This document shows positions 1-6,699 of a stretch of DNA of 9,061 nucleotides, piece after piece. Every line of letters begins with the position of its first letter. The first letter of the stretch is position 1. The notes below the pieces were generated by a model that did not search any database, was not told the origin of the DNA, and saw only the letters and a list, made by a program, of their open reading frames with translations. Origin of the DNA: Bacillota bacterium (lineage in GTDB: Bacteria > Bacillota > Clostridia > DSM-8532); contig JAEZBW010000510.1 of NCBI GenBank assembly GCA_023426765.1, positions 1 through 9,061 of the forward strand. The letters run 5' to 3'. Both the position numbers and the translations under genes were made by a program.

Positions 1-1
1 T

Positions 2-2002
2 GTCCATATTCTCACCTTTAACGATTATCTGGCTAAACGGGATGCCTTATGGATGGGGCCTGTTTATGAATTTTTGGGCTTGTCGGTAGGGTATATCCAG
101 GAGGGAATGAGCCCGGATACCAGAAAAAAGGCTTATCAGGCCGATATCACCTATGTAACCGCGAAAGAAGCCGGTTTTGATTATTTGCGGGATCAAAGAT
201 GCTTTGATCTGCAAGGCAGGGTACACAGGGGTTACAACTATGCTATCGTAGACGAAGCCGACTCAAATCTGATCGATGAAGCCAGAATTCCGCTGGTCAT
301 TGCAGGCAATACTCCGGATCGGGAAGACCGGACAAAGCGGGCTGCAGAAATCATTTCATCAATAAATACTGCCGATTATGAGCTGGATGAATATGAGCGC
401 AATGTAACCCTATCAGAATCAGGATTGAAAAAGGTTGAAGCAAGTCTGGGAGGAATCAACCTCTATGAAGAACAGAATTATGAATGGCTAACCTTGATCA
501 ATTGCGCTCTGCATGCCCGTGTCCTACTAAAGAGGGATATAGATTATATTGTTCGGGAAAACCGGATTGAACTGGTGGATGAGTTTACAGGCAGGATTGC
601 CGAAAAACGTCACTGGCCCGACGGCCTTCAGGAAGCGGTGGAAGCCAGGGAAGGGATTACCACCGGTCAAAGAGGGAGAATCCTGGATACCATTACGATT
701 GCGAATTACATGGGCCTGTACACAAAACTATCCGGCATGACTGCCACTGCACAAACTTCACGGGATGAGTTCATCAGCCTCTATAAAAGGGATATTGTAC
801 AGATCCCCACACACCATCCATGCATTCGTACCGACGAACCCGATTTGATTTTCACCCACAGGGAGGCCAAAGAAAAGGCTCTTCTCGATGAAATCAGCAA
901 GGTTCATGCCACGGGACGTCCCATCCTGATAGGCACCGCCAGTGTTGAGGAATCCGAAAGATTATCGGCTTTGCTGCAGGAAAAGAAAGTTCATTGCCGG
1001 GTTCTGAATGCTAAGAATGATGAAGCCGAGGCCGAGATGATTGCTGATGCCGGAGATTTTGGGGCAGTCACTGTTTCCACGAATATGGCCGGCCGGGGCA
1101 CAGATATCCGTCTTGGCGGAAGGAATGAAGAAAGACGGGACGCGGTGGTTGGTCTGGGGGGCCTATATGTGATCGGTACAAACCGGCATGAAAGCAGGCG
1201 GATTGACAATCAGCTGAGGGGAAGAGCCGGAAGGCAGGGAGACCCGGGAACGACGAGGTTTCTTATCAGCCTTGAGGATCCGCTGTTTAAACGCTTCGGC
1301 CTCATCAATGCCCTTCCCGAAAAATATAGAGACCTGCGCCAGGACAACCCAATTGATGAAAAAGCTTTCGTACAGTCGGTGGAGCATATCCAAAGAGTGA
1401 TAGAAGGCCAGAACCTGGAAATTCGAAAAAACCTGACAAAGTATAATTATATCCTGGAACACCAAAGGCGGATCATATCGGAACAGAAGGAAGCCGTACT
1501 TCAGGGAAAGGGGAGTATTCTCCGAACCCATTCCCGCTTCCAGTCCCTCCAGAAATCATATGGAGAAGGGGTGATGCAGGGGGTTGAACGGGAGATTGTG
1601 CTATACCACCTGAATGAAGGTTGGGCTTACTATTTGAAAGAGGTAAGTTCTATCCGCGAAGGCATCCATCTGACCGGCTTTGCTGGAAAAAACCCCATGG
1701 ATGAGTTTCATATGACCATAATTCCTTTATTCAATGAGCACCAGAAAACCACCGAAGAAGCAATTATCAGGAGTTTTGAAGAAGCTGAGATCACCGAAAA
1801 AGGGATTGACCTTGAAAAGGAAGGACTGAAAGGGCCATCCTCTACCTGGACTTATCTGGTGGAAGACAATCCTTTCGGCAGCGAAGGGATGTTTATTCAC
1901 TTTGTTAAAAAGTCGGGTACATTGGCTCTGACCTTGTTCAAGAAGATGCTGACCTGGCCGGGAAAGACGATCAAGCGATTTCTGGCAGGCAGTCAACCAT
2001 AG
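2..2002 (+). CDS. secA2: SecA-family preprotein translocase ATPase, accessory SecA2-like, 5' end cut by window
   Basis: SecA motor ATPases push unfolded preproteins through the SecYEG channel at the cytoplasmic face of the membrane. The frame is open from base 2 and already reads a SecA segment (HILTFNDYLAKRDALWMGP), so the ATG at 53 is internal and the true start, with the Walker A region, lies upstream. 666 residues are visible. In order: a Walker B/DEAD segment (DEADSNLIDEAR, nt 251-286), the preprotein-binding region, SGMTATA (nt 731-751), the second motor domain with NMAGRGTD (nt 1082-1105) and QLRGRAGRQGD (nt 1211-1243), then the helical wing and scaffold (GWAYYLKEVSSIREGI). The tail of about 70 residues lacks the CxC...CH zinc-binding motif of housekeeping SecA and ends in a basic, hydrophobic stretch. 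MTATA replaces the usual MTGTA. These departures favour an accessory SecA (SecA2). A divergent primary SecA is the alternative; family membership itself is certain. Confidence 0.9.
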   Translation, partial: VHILTFNDYLAKRDALWMGPVYEFLGLSVGYIQEGMSPDTRKKAYQADITYVTAKEAGFDYLRDQRCFDLQGRVHRGYNYAIVDEADSNLIDEARIPLVIAGNTPDREDRTKRAAEIISSINTADYELDEYERNVTLSESGLKKVEASLGGINLYEEQNYEWLTLINCALHARVLLKRDIDYIVRENRIELVDEFTGRIAEKRHWPDGLQEAVEAREGITTGQRGRILDTITIANYMGLYTKLSGMTATAQTSRDEFISLYKRDIVQIPTHHPCIRTDEPDLIFTHREAKEKALLDEISKVHATGRPILIGTASVEESERLSALLQEKKVHCRVLNAKNDEAEAEMIADAGDFGAVTVSTNMAGRGTDIRLGGRNEERRDAVVGLGGLYVIGTNRHESRRIDNQLRGRAGRQGDPGTTRFLISLEDPLFKRFGLINALPEKYRDLRQDNPIDEKAFVQSVEHIQRVIEGQNLEIRKNLTKYNYILEHQRRIISEQKEAVLQGKGSILRTHSRFQSLQKSYGEGVMQGVEREIVLYHLNEGWAYYLKEVSSIREGIHLTGFAGKNPMDEFHMTIIPLFNEHQKTTEEAIIRSFEEAEITEKGIDLEKEGLKGPSSTWTYLVEDNPFGSEGMFIHFVKKSGTLALTLFKKMLTWPGKTIKRFLAGSQP

Positions 2003-2020
2003 TTTTGCCCTGAGTGAAAT

Positions 2021-2048
2021 GGGGTGTACCCGAAATCAGGTACACCCC
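2021..2048 (+). terminator. perfect 10-bp hairpin after the SecA-like gene
   Basis: Arms GGGGTGTACC (2021-2030) and GGTACACCCC (2039-2048) pair perfectly around an 8-nt loop, 18 bases after the secA2 stop. It is placed like a transcription terminator, but no run of T follows on either strand. It may be a weak or Rho-assisted terminator, or an mRNA 3'-end protecting structure. Confidence 0.45.
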
Positions 2049-2178
2049 TGTAAAAACTGGTTTATCAGATGATCCTAAGCCCTCTGCCGCGGAGCGTACT
2101 TCAGCCCTTATGGCTAAAAACACGTGTTGGGGAATAGACCGATACGTTTATATCTTCCACAGAGAGATAAAAACCAAG

Positions 2179-2739
2179 CTACATAGGCTTCTTATTTTCA
2201 TTCAGCCTTCCGACAATTTGCTCCAGACGCTTCTTTTTTGTAGCTTCTGATTTAGCATCCAGATAAAGAAGCGTATATGTTCTCCGCACCGAAAAAGACA
2301 TCTTCATGAAGTTGGAATATGCCGGTTCATAACCTTTCAGGGCTTCAGCCAATATCGCGATTTGCTCTTCTGTCATCGGCTCTTGTTTGGGGACATCCCA
2401 ATGGTTTGTTCCTTTTGCCTGTTCAATGGCTGCTAACCCCGCATCGGTCATCAGACCCTTTTCCACAAGCTGCATGGCTGTATTCCGATTCTTTTCAGAC
2501 CATATACTGTCCTTTCTCCGGGGTGTAAATTTTTTGATATACCGGGTTTCATCAACACTCTTTATCAGACCATCGATCCAACCGAAGCACAAGGCTTCCT
2601 CCAAGGCTTCCTCCGGCTTTACGGTGTGCAAATCGGCGGTCTTTCCGAAGACCATCCAGAATCCCTTGCTGGAAGCATGGTTATTCGTAAGCCACTCTCT
2701 GAACTCCTCCCGGTTGGCAAATGTTAATTGTTCATCCAT
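2179..2739 (-). CDS. YdeI/OmpD-associated (OmdA) family protein
   Basis: This 186-residue soluble protein has no signal peptide or membrane segment. It carries the hallmark segments of the YdeI/OmdA family: an N-terminal region with SKGFWMVFGK, then EALCFGWIDGLIKSVDE, then the basic stretch YIKKFTPRRKDSIWSEKN, and a lysine/arginine-rich C-terminal helix (ATKKKRLEQIVGRLNENKK). Members are small cytoplasmic proteins, sometimes labelled bacteriocin-protection proteins, with no settled biochemical role. The ATG is fixed by an AGGAGGG ribosome binding site (plus-strand 2744-2750), 4 bases upstream. It is transcribed toward secA2 and divergently from the DTG protein gene. No convincing terminator is visible after its stop. 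Family assignment is confident; function is not. Confidence 0.88.
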   Translation of the reverse strand: MDEQLTFANREEFREWLTNNHASSKGFWMVFGKTADLHTVKPEEALEEALCFGWIDGLIKSVDETRYIKKFTPRRKDSIWSEKNRNTAMQLVEKGLMTDAGLAAIEQAKGTNHWDVPKQEPMTEEQIAILAEALKGYEPAYSNFMKMSFSVRRTYTLLYLDAKSEATKKKRLEQIVGRLNENKKPM

Positions 2740-2784
2740 AAAACCCTCCTGTTTTCAATGACAGTTCCTCTGCGTGACAGAATA

Positions 2785-2813
2785 AGTATATCGTATTTTT
2801 TGCATCAGTTAAA
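2785..2813 (-). promoter_or_regulatory. candidate sigma-A promoter for the YdeI-family gene
   Basis: On the minus strand, TTTAAC (2808-2813) and TATACT (2785-2790) are separated by exactly 17 bases. The -10 box matches TATAAT at 5 of 6 positions and the -35 box is weak. Transcription would start near 2778, about 40 bases before the ATG. Confidence 0.5.
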
Positions 2814-3044
2814 GTGATACAGGAGGGCGAATGTAAACATCGAGAAGAAATCGTTTAGGACGGTTTTATACATGCAATATTCTAACATTCTATCAATAAC
2901 TTCAATACAGGACGAGAAGAGATTTAGAGAAAATAATTGTATCGCTGTTCTTATCATGTAATAATATACCTGTAAGTAACTAACAAGTTAAGAAAATAAA
3001 ACAAGATGGTATTGTAGATTTAGTGTGTAGGGGGAAATAGAAAA
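2814..3044. other. AT-rich intergenic region before the DTG protein gene
   Basis: This divergent intergenic stretch has no convincing gene. It holds two minor items. One is a Shine-Dalgarno-like AGGAGGG followed by ATG-TAA (2821-2836), a start codon directly followed by a stop. The other is a small inverted repeat, TAACT-AACA-AGTTA (2977-2990), which could be a repressor site. TTGTAT (2937-2942) followed by an AT-rich TAATAATATA stretch is the nearest thing to a promoter for the downstream gene, but it is weak. Confidence 0.4.
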
Positions 3045-3974
3045 GTGCTGAGAAAAAAAAGAATTGTCCAGGTGTGTATAATTCTTGTTGTCTTTGTGTC
3101 AGCCGGATATTTCGGAACATACTACATACGGAGATGGACGGCAGATAAGTCCTGGATTAAAGATTTTGGGTACCAGGAGAATGAAATTTATACAATGACT
3201 TTTCATAATACTTGTCCAGAAATCCCCGTTTCGATTGGAAGCATTGAATATACACTTCTGTTTGATACAGGTTGTGGATCGGGATTAGCGCTCACCACAG
3301 AACTGAACGACAAAATCAGCTATAAGCTTTTGGGTGAGATCGAAGAGTTGAACAGGGATGGCTCTCACCGTGGATGGAGTAAAAATGTGCAGATCGATGA
3401 GATGGCTGTTTTCACTCAGGTATTTGAAGATGTTCAAACTTCAATTGCAGACTGGAGAATGTTTTCATCGAAAAAATTCAATGGCATCATCGGGCTGGAA
3501 TATTTTCAGTCAAAGGTAATTACACTGGATTATCCGGGTCACAGAATAGCCGTGAGCAGCAATCCCATCGATACTTCCAAACTTGATCCTGAAAAATATG
3601 TTATTCTTCCGTTACATAAGCCGACAAATCAATCGCAATTTTTCCTGCCCTTTTTCGAAGCGGAGTATAACGGCGAACCGGTGATGGTTTACATGGATAC
3701 CGGGAAAAACTATTCCTACATTAATAATCCGTCCTGTAATATTTCTTTCAACGACTCTTTATCAGATAGGTCACAAAATTATACGGATGTTTCTATTAAA
3801 CTTGGTTCCCGGGAAATCATGCTAAAGCAGATTGTTCAAGTGAACGATTTAGCTCAGGCTGATGGCTTGCCATATCCCATCATGCTTGAAATCAATTCCG
3901 ATCAAATATGGAAAAGCGGGCTATTGGTTACCTTTGACCTGATTGATCAGAGGGTGATCATACGGATAAGGTAG
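3045..3974 (+). CDS. membrane-anchored two-lobed DTG aspartic protease-like protein
   Basis: The 309-residue protein starts at a GTG preceded by AGGGGG (3029-3034) at a 10-base spacing. A basic start (MLRKKR) and one hydrophobic segment (about residues 7-28) anchor it, most likely with the rest outside. The body shows two similar halves. Lobe 1 has LLFDTGCGSG (DTG at 74-76) and the partner motif FNGIIGLEYF (145-154), then VITLDYPGHRIAV. Lobe 2 has VMVYMDTGKNYSY (DTG at 218-220), then LPYPIMLEI (275-283) and LLVTFDLIDQRVIIRI. DTG after hydrophobic residues plus a later hydrophobic-hydrophobic-Gly motif is the retropepsin/pepsin signature. Two DTGs in one chain suggest an internally duplicated, self-sufficient active site. 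In lobe 2 the Gly of the partner motif is lost (IML), and neither DTG is followed by the common Ser/Thr/Ala. Activity and substrate are unknown. No terminator follows. Confidence 0.75.
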   Translation: MLRKKRIVQVCIILVVFVSAGYFGTYYIRRWTADKSWIKDFGYQENEIYTMTFHNTCPEIPVSIGSIEYTLLFDTGCGSGLALTTELNDKISYKLLGEIEELNRDGSHRGWSKNVQIDEMAVFTQVFEDVQTSIADWRMFSSKKFNGIIGLEYFQSKVITLDYPGHRIAVSSNPIDTSKLDPEKYVILPLHKPTNQSQFFLPFFEAEYNGEPVMVYMDTGKNYSYINNPSCNISFNDSLSDRSQNYTDVSIKLGSREIMLKQIVQVNDLAQADGLPYPIMLEINSDQIWKSGLLVTFDLIDQRVIIRIR

Positions 3975-4146
3975 TATTGACGTCTGCAGGAGCATATTCG
4001 TTCAACTATTGGCAAAAGAATGTACTCATTAAAAACAATTTATGGAATTATCAATGTAAGATATTTTAAGCTCAGCCTACATAAAAGCCTGCCACTTCTT
4101 TCAGTTTATTCACCTTTGTGCTGCAGAGGAGTTAGGAGTAGTTGCA

Positions 4147-4323
4147 ATGAAGACCTATACAGGGGGTGCGGTTTTCACAGAACAAATACCGGTAACGCCG
4201 ATGCAAAAATGCAGAGCACGTGAAAGCAGGTGCCCGTTCAAGGTGGATGTTGTAAACCGAATGCAGAATGCGGTTGAATTATTTGAGTTAAACCGGGACA
4301 ATAAGCTGAACAAACCTATATGA
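4147..4323 (+). CDS. small protein of unknown function, 58 residues
   Basis: An ATG-to-TGA frame encodes 58 residues beginning MKTYTGGAVFTEQIPVTPMQ. It has a Cys pair (C22, C29) in a basic stretch (KCRARESRCPFK), followed by a probably helical, charged segment (VDVVNRMQNAVELFELNRDNK). There is no signal peptide or membrane segment. Support for a real gene is an AGGAG ribosome binding site (4134-4138) at the ideal 8-base spacing, a soluble protein-like composition, and an intrinsic terminator whose left arm lies in the last codons. A weak promoter-like pair (TTTATG, 17 bases, TATTTT at 4039-4067) lies upstream. Cotranscription from the DTG gene, 172 bases upstream, is also possible. I do not recognise the family. 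The longer overlapping frame at 4020-4223 has no ribosome binding site and is less likely. Confidence 0.6.
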   Translation: MKTYTGGAVFTEQIPVTPMQKCRARESRCPFKVDVVNRMQNAVELFELNRDNKLNKPI

Positions 4324-4347
4324 GAAGTGCAGGTTTGTTTAGTTTTT
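4309..4347 (+). terminator. intrinsic terminator of the 58-residue gene
   Basis: AACAAACCT (4309-4317) and AGGTTTGTT (4331-4339) form a perfect 9-bp stem with a 13-nt loop, followed by a T-rich tail with five T at 4343-4347. The stop codon (4321-4323) sits in the loop, so the terminator overlaps the coding end. Confidence 0.75.
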
Positions 4348-4393
4348 GCAAAATCACATAGCTGTATATAAACAACTCTCCAACATAAGAGGA

Positions 4394-4422
4394 TGGAGTC
4401 TTCTTGTTTGGTGTGATAAAAT
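4394..4422 (+). promoter_or_regulatory. candidate promoter of the GH120 gene
   Basis: TGGAGT (4394-4399), a 17-base spacer and TAAAAT (4417-4422) are preceded by the extended -10 element TG one base before the hexamer. The -35 box is poor, but the extended -10 compensates. It lies after the preceding terminator and gives a leader of roughly 48 bases. A weaker alternative is TTTGCA-16-TATAAA at 4345-4372. Confidence 0.4.
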
Positions 4423-4464
4423 GAATCCTATCAGGCGATTGTTCCTGAAATGAATGATCCAATT

Positions 4465-4471
4465 GAGGGGG
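4465..4471 (+). promoter_or_regulatory. ribosome binding site deciding the GH120 start
   Basis: GAGGGGG ends 5 bases before the ATG at 4477. The longer in-frame ATG at 4450 has no purine-rich site at proper distance and would add nine residues (MNDPIEGVI) that are just the translated ribosome binding site region. The start at 4477 is therefore preferred. Confidence 0.75.
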
Positions 4472-4476
4472 TTATC

Positions 4477-6468
4477 ATGAAATACTATGTCGACGCAAAT
4501 TCCGTGAAAGACGGCAATGGTTCCATTGAGAGACCATTCCGGCGGATTAATGATGCCGCGAAGCTGGCGCTTCCCGGTGATGAAGTGCTGGTAGCACCCG
4601 GGGTTTACCGGGAATATGTAGATCCGGTTCACGCGGGTACTGAAGATGCCCGTATCACTTACTCCAGTACAACACCTCTTGGTGCAGTGATCACCGGCGC
4701 GGAACAGATTAAAACCTGGCAGCATTACAAAGAAAATGTCTGGGTATGCCGGATTGCAAACAGTGTTTTCGGTGAATACAATCCTTATACAACTTTAGTA
4801 TATGGAGACTGGTATTTTGCGACACCGAATAAACATACCGGCTGTGTTTATATAAATGATAAGGCGCTGTATGAAGCCACGACTTTAGAAGAGTGTATTC
4901 AAGGCGATGTTTATGAATGCAGCTGGGTTCCGGAAGAATCTGTTTATAAGTGGTATACCGAGCAAAACACAGATGCTGATGAAACGATCATTTATGCCAA
5001 TTTCCAGGGCCGGGATCCAAACAACGAAAATGTAGAAATAAATGTCCGCCGCAGGTGTTTTATGCCTTCTATAACCGGCATTGGTTACCATACGGTCAGT
5101 GGATTTATAATCGATAAAGCTGCCACCAATTGGGCGCCGCCTGCGGCTTTTCAGGATGGCATGATCGGTCCTCACTGGAGTAAAGGCTGGATCATTGAAG
5201 ATTGCGAAATCTCAAACAGTAAGTGCGCCGGTATCTCTCTGGGCAAATATCTTGATCCGGACAACGATCATTACTTTACATATAAACAAGTCAAGAGTCC
5301 AACCCAGATGGAACGGGATGCGGCATGCCGCGGCCAGTATCACGGATGGCTGAAGGAGAAAGTTGGCAGCCACATCGTTCGCCGCTGTAACATTCACCAC
5401 TGCGAACAGGGCGGCATTATTGGCCGTATGGGCGGCGTGTTTAGTATTATTGAGGACAACCATATTCACCATATTAATAACATGATGGAGCTTGGCGGGG
5501 CAGAAATTTCAGGGATCAAAATGCATGCAGCCATTGATGTGCTCATACGCCGCAATCATATCCACCATTGTACGATGGGAATCTGGTGTGACTGGGAAGC
5601 ACAGGGCACACGTATTACACAGAACCTGCTGCATGATAACCAGCGCCCATCGTATGCGAAAAATCTTCCGGGAGGCATGATGTCTCAGGATATATTTGTG
5701 GAAGTCAGCCATGGCCCAACACTGATCGATAATAATATTCTTCTCTCAGATGCCAGTCTTCGCTTTGCCACACAAAGTGTGGCTCTGGTTCATAACCTCA
5801 TTTGCGGTGCATTTACCAGTGTTGGTGGAGGAACCACCTGGCGCTATACTCCATATCACATACCACACCGAACTGAAGTGATGGGCTTTATGACCATTCT
5901 TCATGGTGACAACCATTTCTGTAACAATATTTTTGTTCAGAAATGGCCATCTGAAGACTATACAATCTATTATGACCAGAATGCACAACAAGCTATCCTG
6001 GAAAACAGAGCAGTCGGCACACATGTTTTCGATGAGTATCCAACCTACGATGAATGGATAGCACAGTTTGACTTTTCCCGGCGTCCGGACATGAGAGCTT
6101 TGGAACCTGTACATTTTGGCTATCTGCCGATCTGGAGCGAAGGAAATGTGTATTTAAACGGTGCGAAACCATGGAAAAATGAAGTGAACGGTCTTGTAGT
6201 TGAAAAAAATGATCAGGAAATCAGGGTTGAACTGGAGGAAAAAGACGGTCAATATTATCTGAACACAAATATGTTCGATTACCTTGAGAGCTTCAATGCC
6301 CGGATGATTCATACCGAAATACTCGGCAAAGCCTTCGAGCCGGAGCAATACTATGAGAGTTCGGACGGAACGCCAATACGTTTTGACTCGGACTTCTTTG
6401 GAAACCATCGTGGTGTTCACGTTCTTCCGGGTCCATTCTCATCAGCATCTGATCATATTAAACTATAA
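4477..6468 (+). CDS. GH120 family beta-xylosidase, intracellular, right-handed beta-helix fold
   Basis: GH120 enzymes remove xylose from the non-reducing ends of xylo-oligosaccharides with retention. The 663-residue product (start 4477) has no signal peptide, so it acts in the cytoplasm on imported oligosaccharides. It opens with a beta-helix N-terminus (YYVDANSVKDGNGSIERPF, then GDEVLVAPGVYREYV) and carries repeated N-x-I-H-H-C coils (CNIHHC, NHIHHI, NHIHHC). It closely follows the Thermoanaerobacterium saccharolyticum XylC sequence as I remember it: GEYNPY, INVRRRCF, ATNWAPPAA, IGPHWSKGWIIED, GIKMHAAIDV, WCDWEAQGTR and FVEVSHGP. The residues matching the reported XylC nucleophile and acid/base are D372 (in CDWEAQ) and E409 (in VEVSHG). 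They are 37 residues apart, against 23 in XylC, owing to an inserted loop (QRPSYAKNLPGGMM). It is apparently a single-gene unit with its own promoter and terminator. Arabinofuranosidase side activity is possible. Confidence 0.93.
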   Translation: MKYYVDANSVKDGNGSIERPFRRINDAAKLALPGDEVLVAPGVYREYVDPVHAGTEDARITYSSTTPLGAVITGAEQIKTWQHYKENVWVCRIANSVFGEYNPYTTLVYGDWYFATPNKHTGCVYINDKALYEATTLEECIQGDVYECSWVPEESVYKWYTEQNTDADETIIYANFQGRDPNNENVEINVRRRCFMPSITGIGYHTVSGFIIDKAATNWAPPAAFQDGMIGPHWSKGWIIEDCEISNSKCAGISLGKYLDPDNDHYFTYKQVKSPTQMERDAACRGQYHGWLKEKVGSHIVRRCNIHHCEQGGIIGRMGGVFSIIEDNHIHHINNMMELGGAEISGIKMHAAIDVLIRRNHIHHCTMGIWCDWEAQGTRITQNLLHDNQRPSYAKNLPGGMMSQDIFVEVSHGPTLIDNNILLSDASLRFATQSVALVHNLICGAFTSVGGGTTWRYTPYHIPHRTEVMGFMTILHGDNHFCNNIFVQKWPSEDYTIYYDQNAQQAILENRAVGTHVFDEYPTYDEWIAQFDFSRRPDMRALEPVHFGYLPIWSEGNVYLNGAKPWKNEVNGLVVEKNDQEIRVELEEKDGQYYLNTNMFDYLESFNARMIHTEILGKAFEPEQYYESSDGTPIRFDSDFFGNHRGVHVLPGPFSSASDHIKL

Positions 6469-6579
6469 CGAGGCCAAGCTGTCCCCCACCTCGACCGCTG
6501 GAACCAAGAGGCGAATTAAGTTCCTCAGTACCTCTATAGTGTCATCTTTGAGAGTAAACCCGATTCATTTTTATACTGA

Positions 6580-6624
6580 TAGGTGAAGATTACAATTTTG
6601 TAACCTTCGCCTATTTTTATTTTT
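6580..6624 (+). terminator. strong intrinsic terminator after the GH120 gene
   Basis: A 15-base arm (6580-6594, TAGGTGAAGATTACA) pairs with 6599-6613 with one G-T and one mismatched pair and a 4-base loop. It is followed by TTTTTATTTTT (6614-6624). It lies 111 bases after the GH120 stop and separates that gene from the lipoprotein gene. Confidence 0.88.
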
Positions 6625-6699
6625 ACAGTGCAATAATGAGCATGGAAGGTAACTCCCCCAATGGCTTTAAGTGAATCTGGCTTTTAAGGAGAGAACACT

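Noticed and set aside
53..55. ATG at 53 as the start of the SecA-like gene
   Set aside because: Upstream codons in the same frame from base 2 encode a conserved SecA segment, so the gene begins before the window.
2014..2250. 78-codon plus-strand frame after secA2
   Set aside because: It runs through the hairpin and into the 3' end of the YdeI-family gene on the other strand, with no ribosome binding site.
2387..2761. 124-codon plus-strand frame opposite the YdeI-family gene
   Set aside because: Antisense shadow of a well-supported family gene with its own ribosome binding site and promoter.
4020..4223. 67-codon plus-strand frame before the GH120 gene
   Set aside because: No ribosome binding site before its ATG and an unusual composition. 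It overlaps the 58-residue frame, which has a ribosome binding site and terminator.
4354..4725. 123-codon minus-strand frame across the GH120 start
   Set aside because: Antisense to the GH120 N-terminus and promoter; no ribosome binding site and no recognisable motif.
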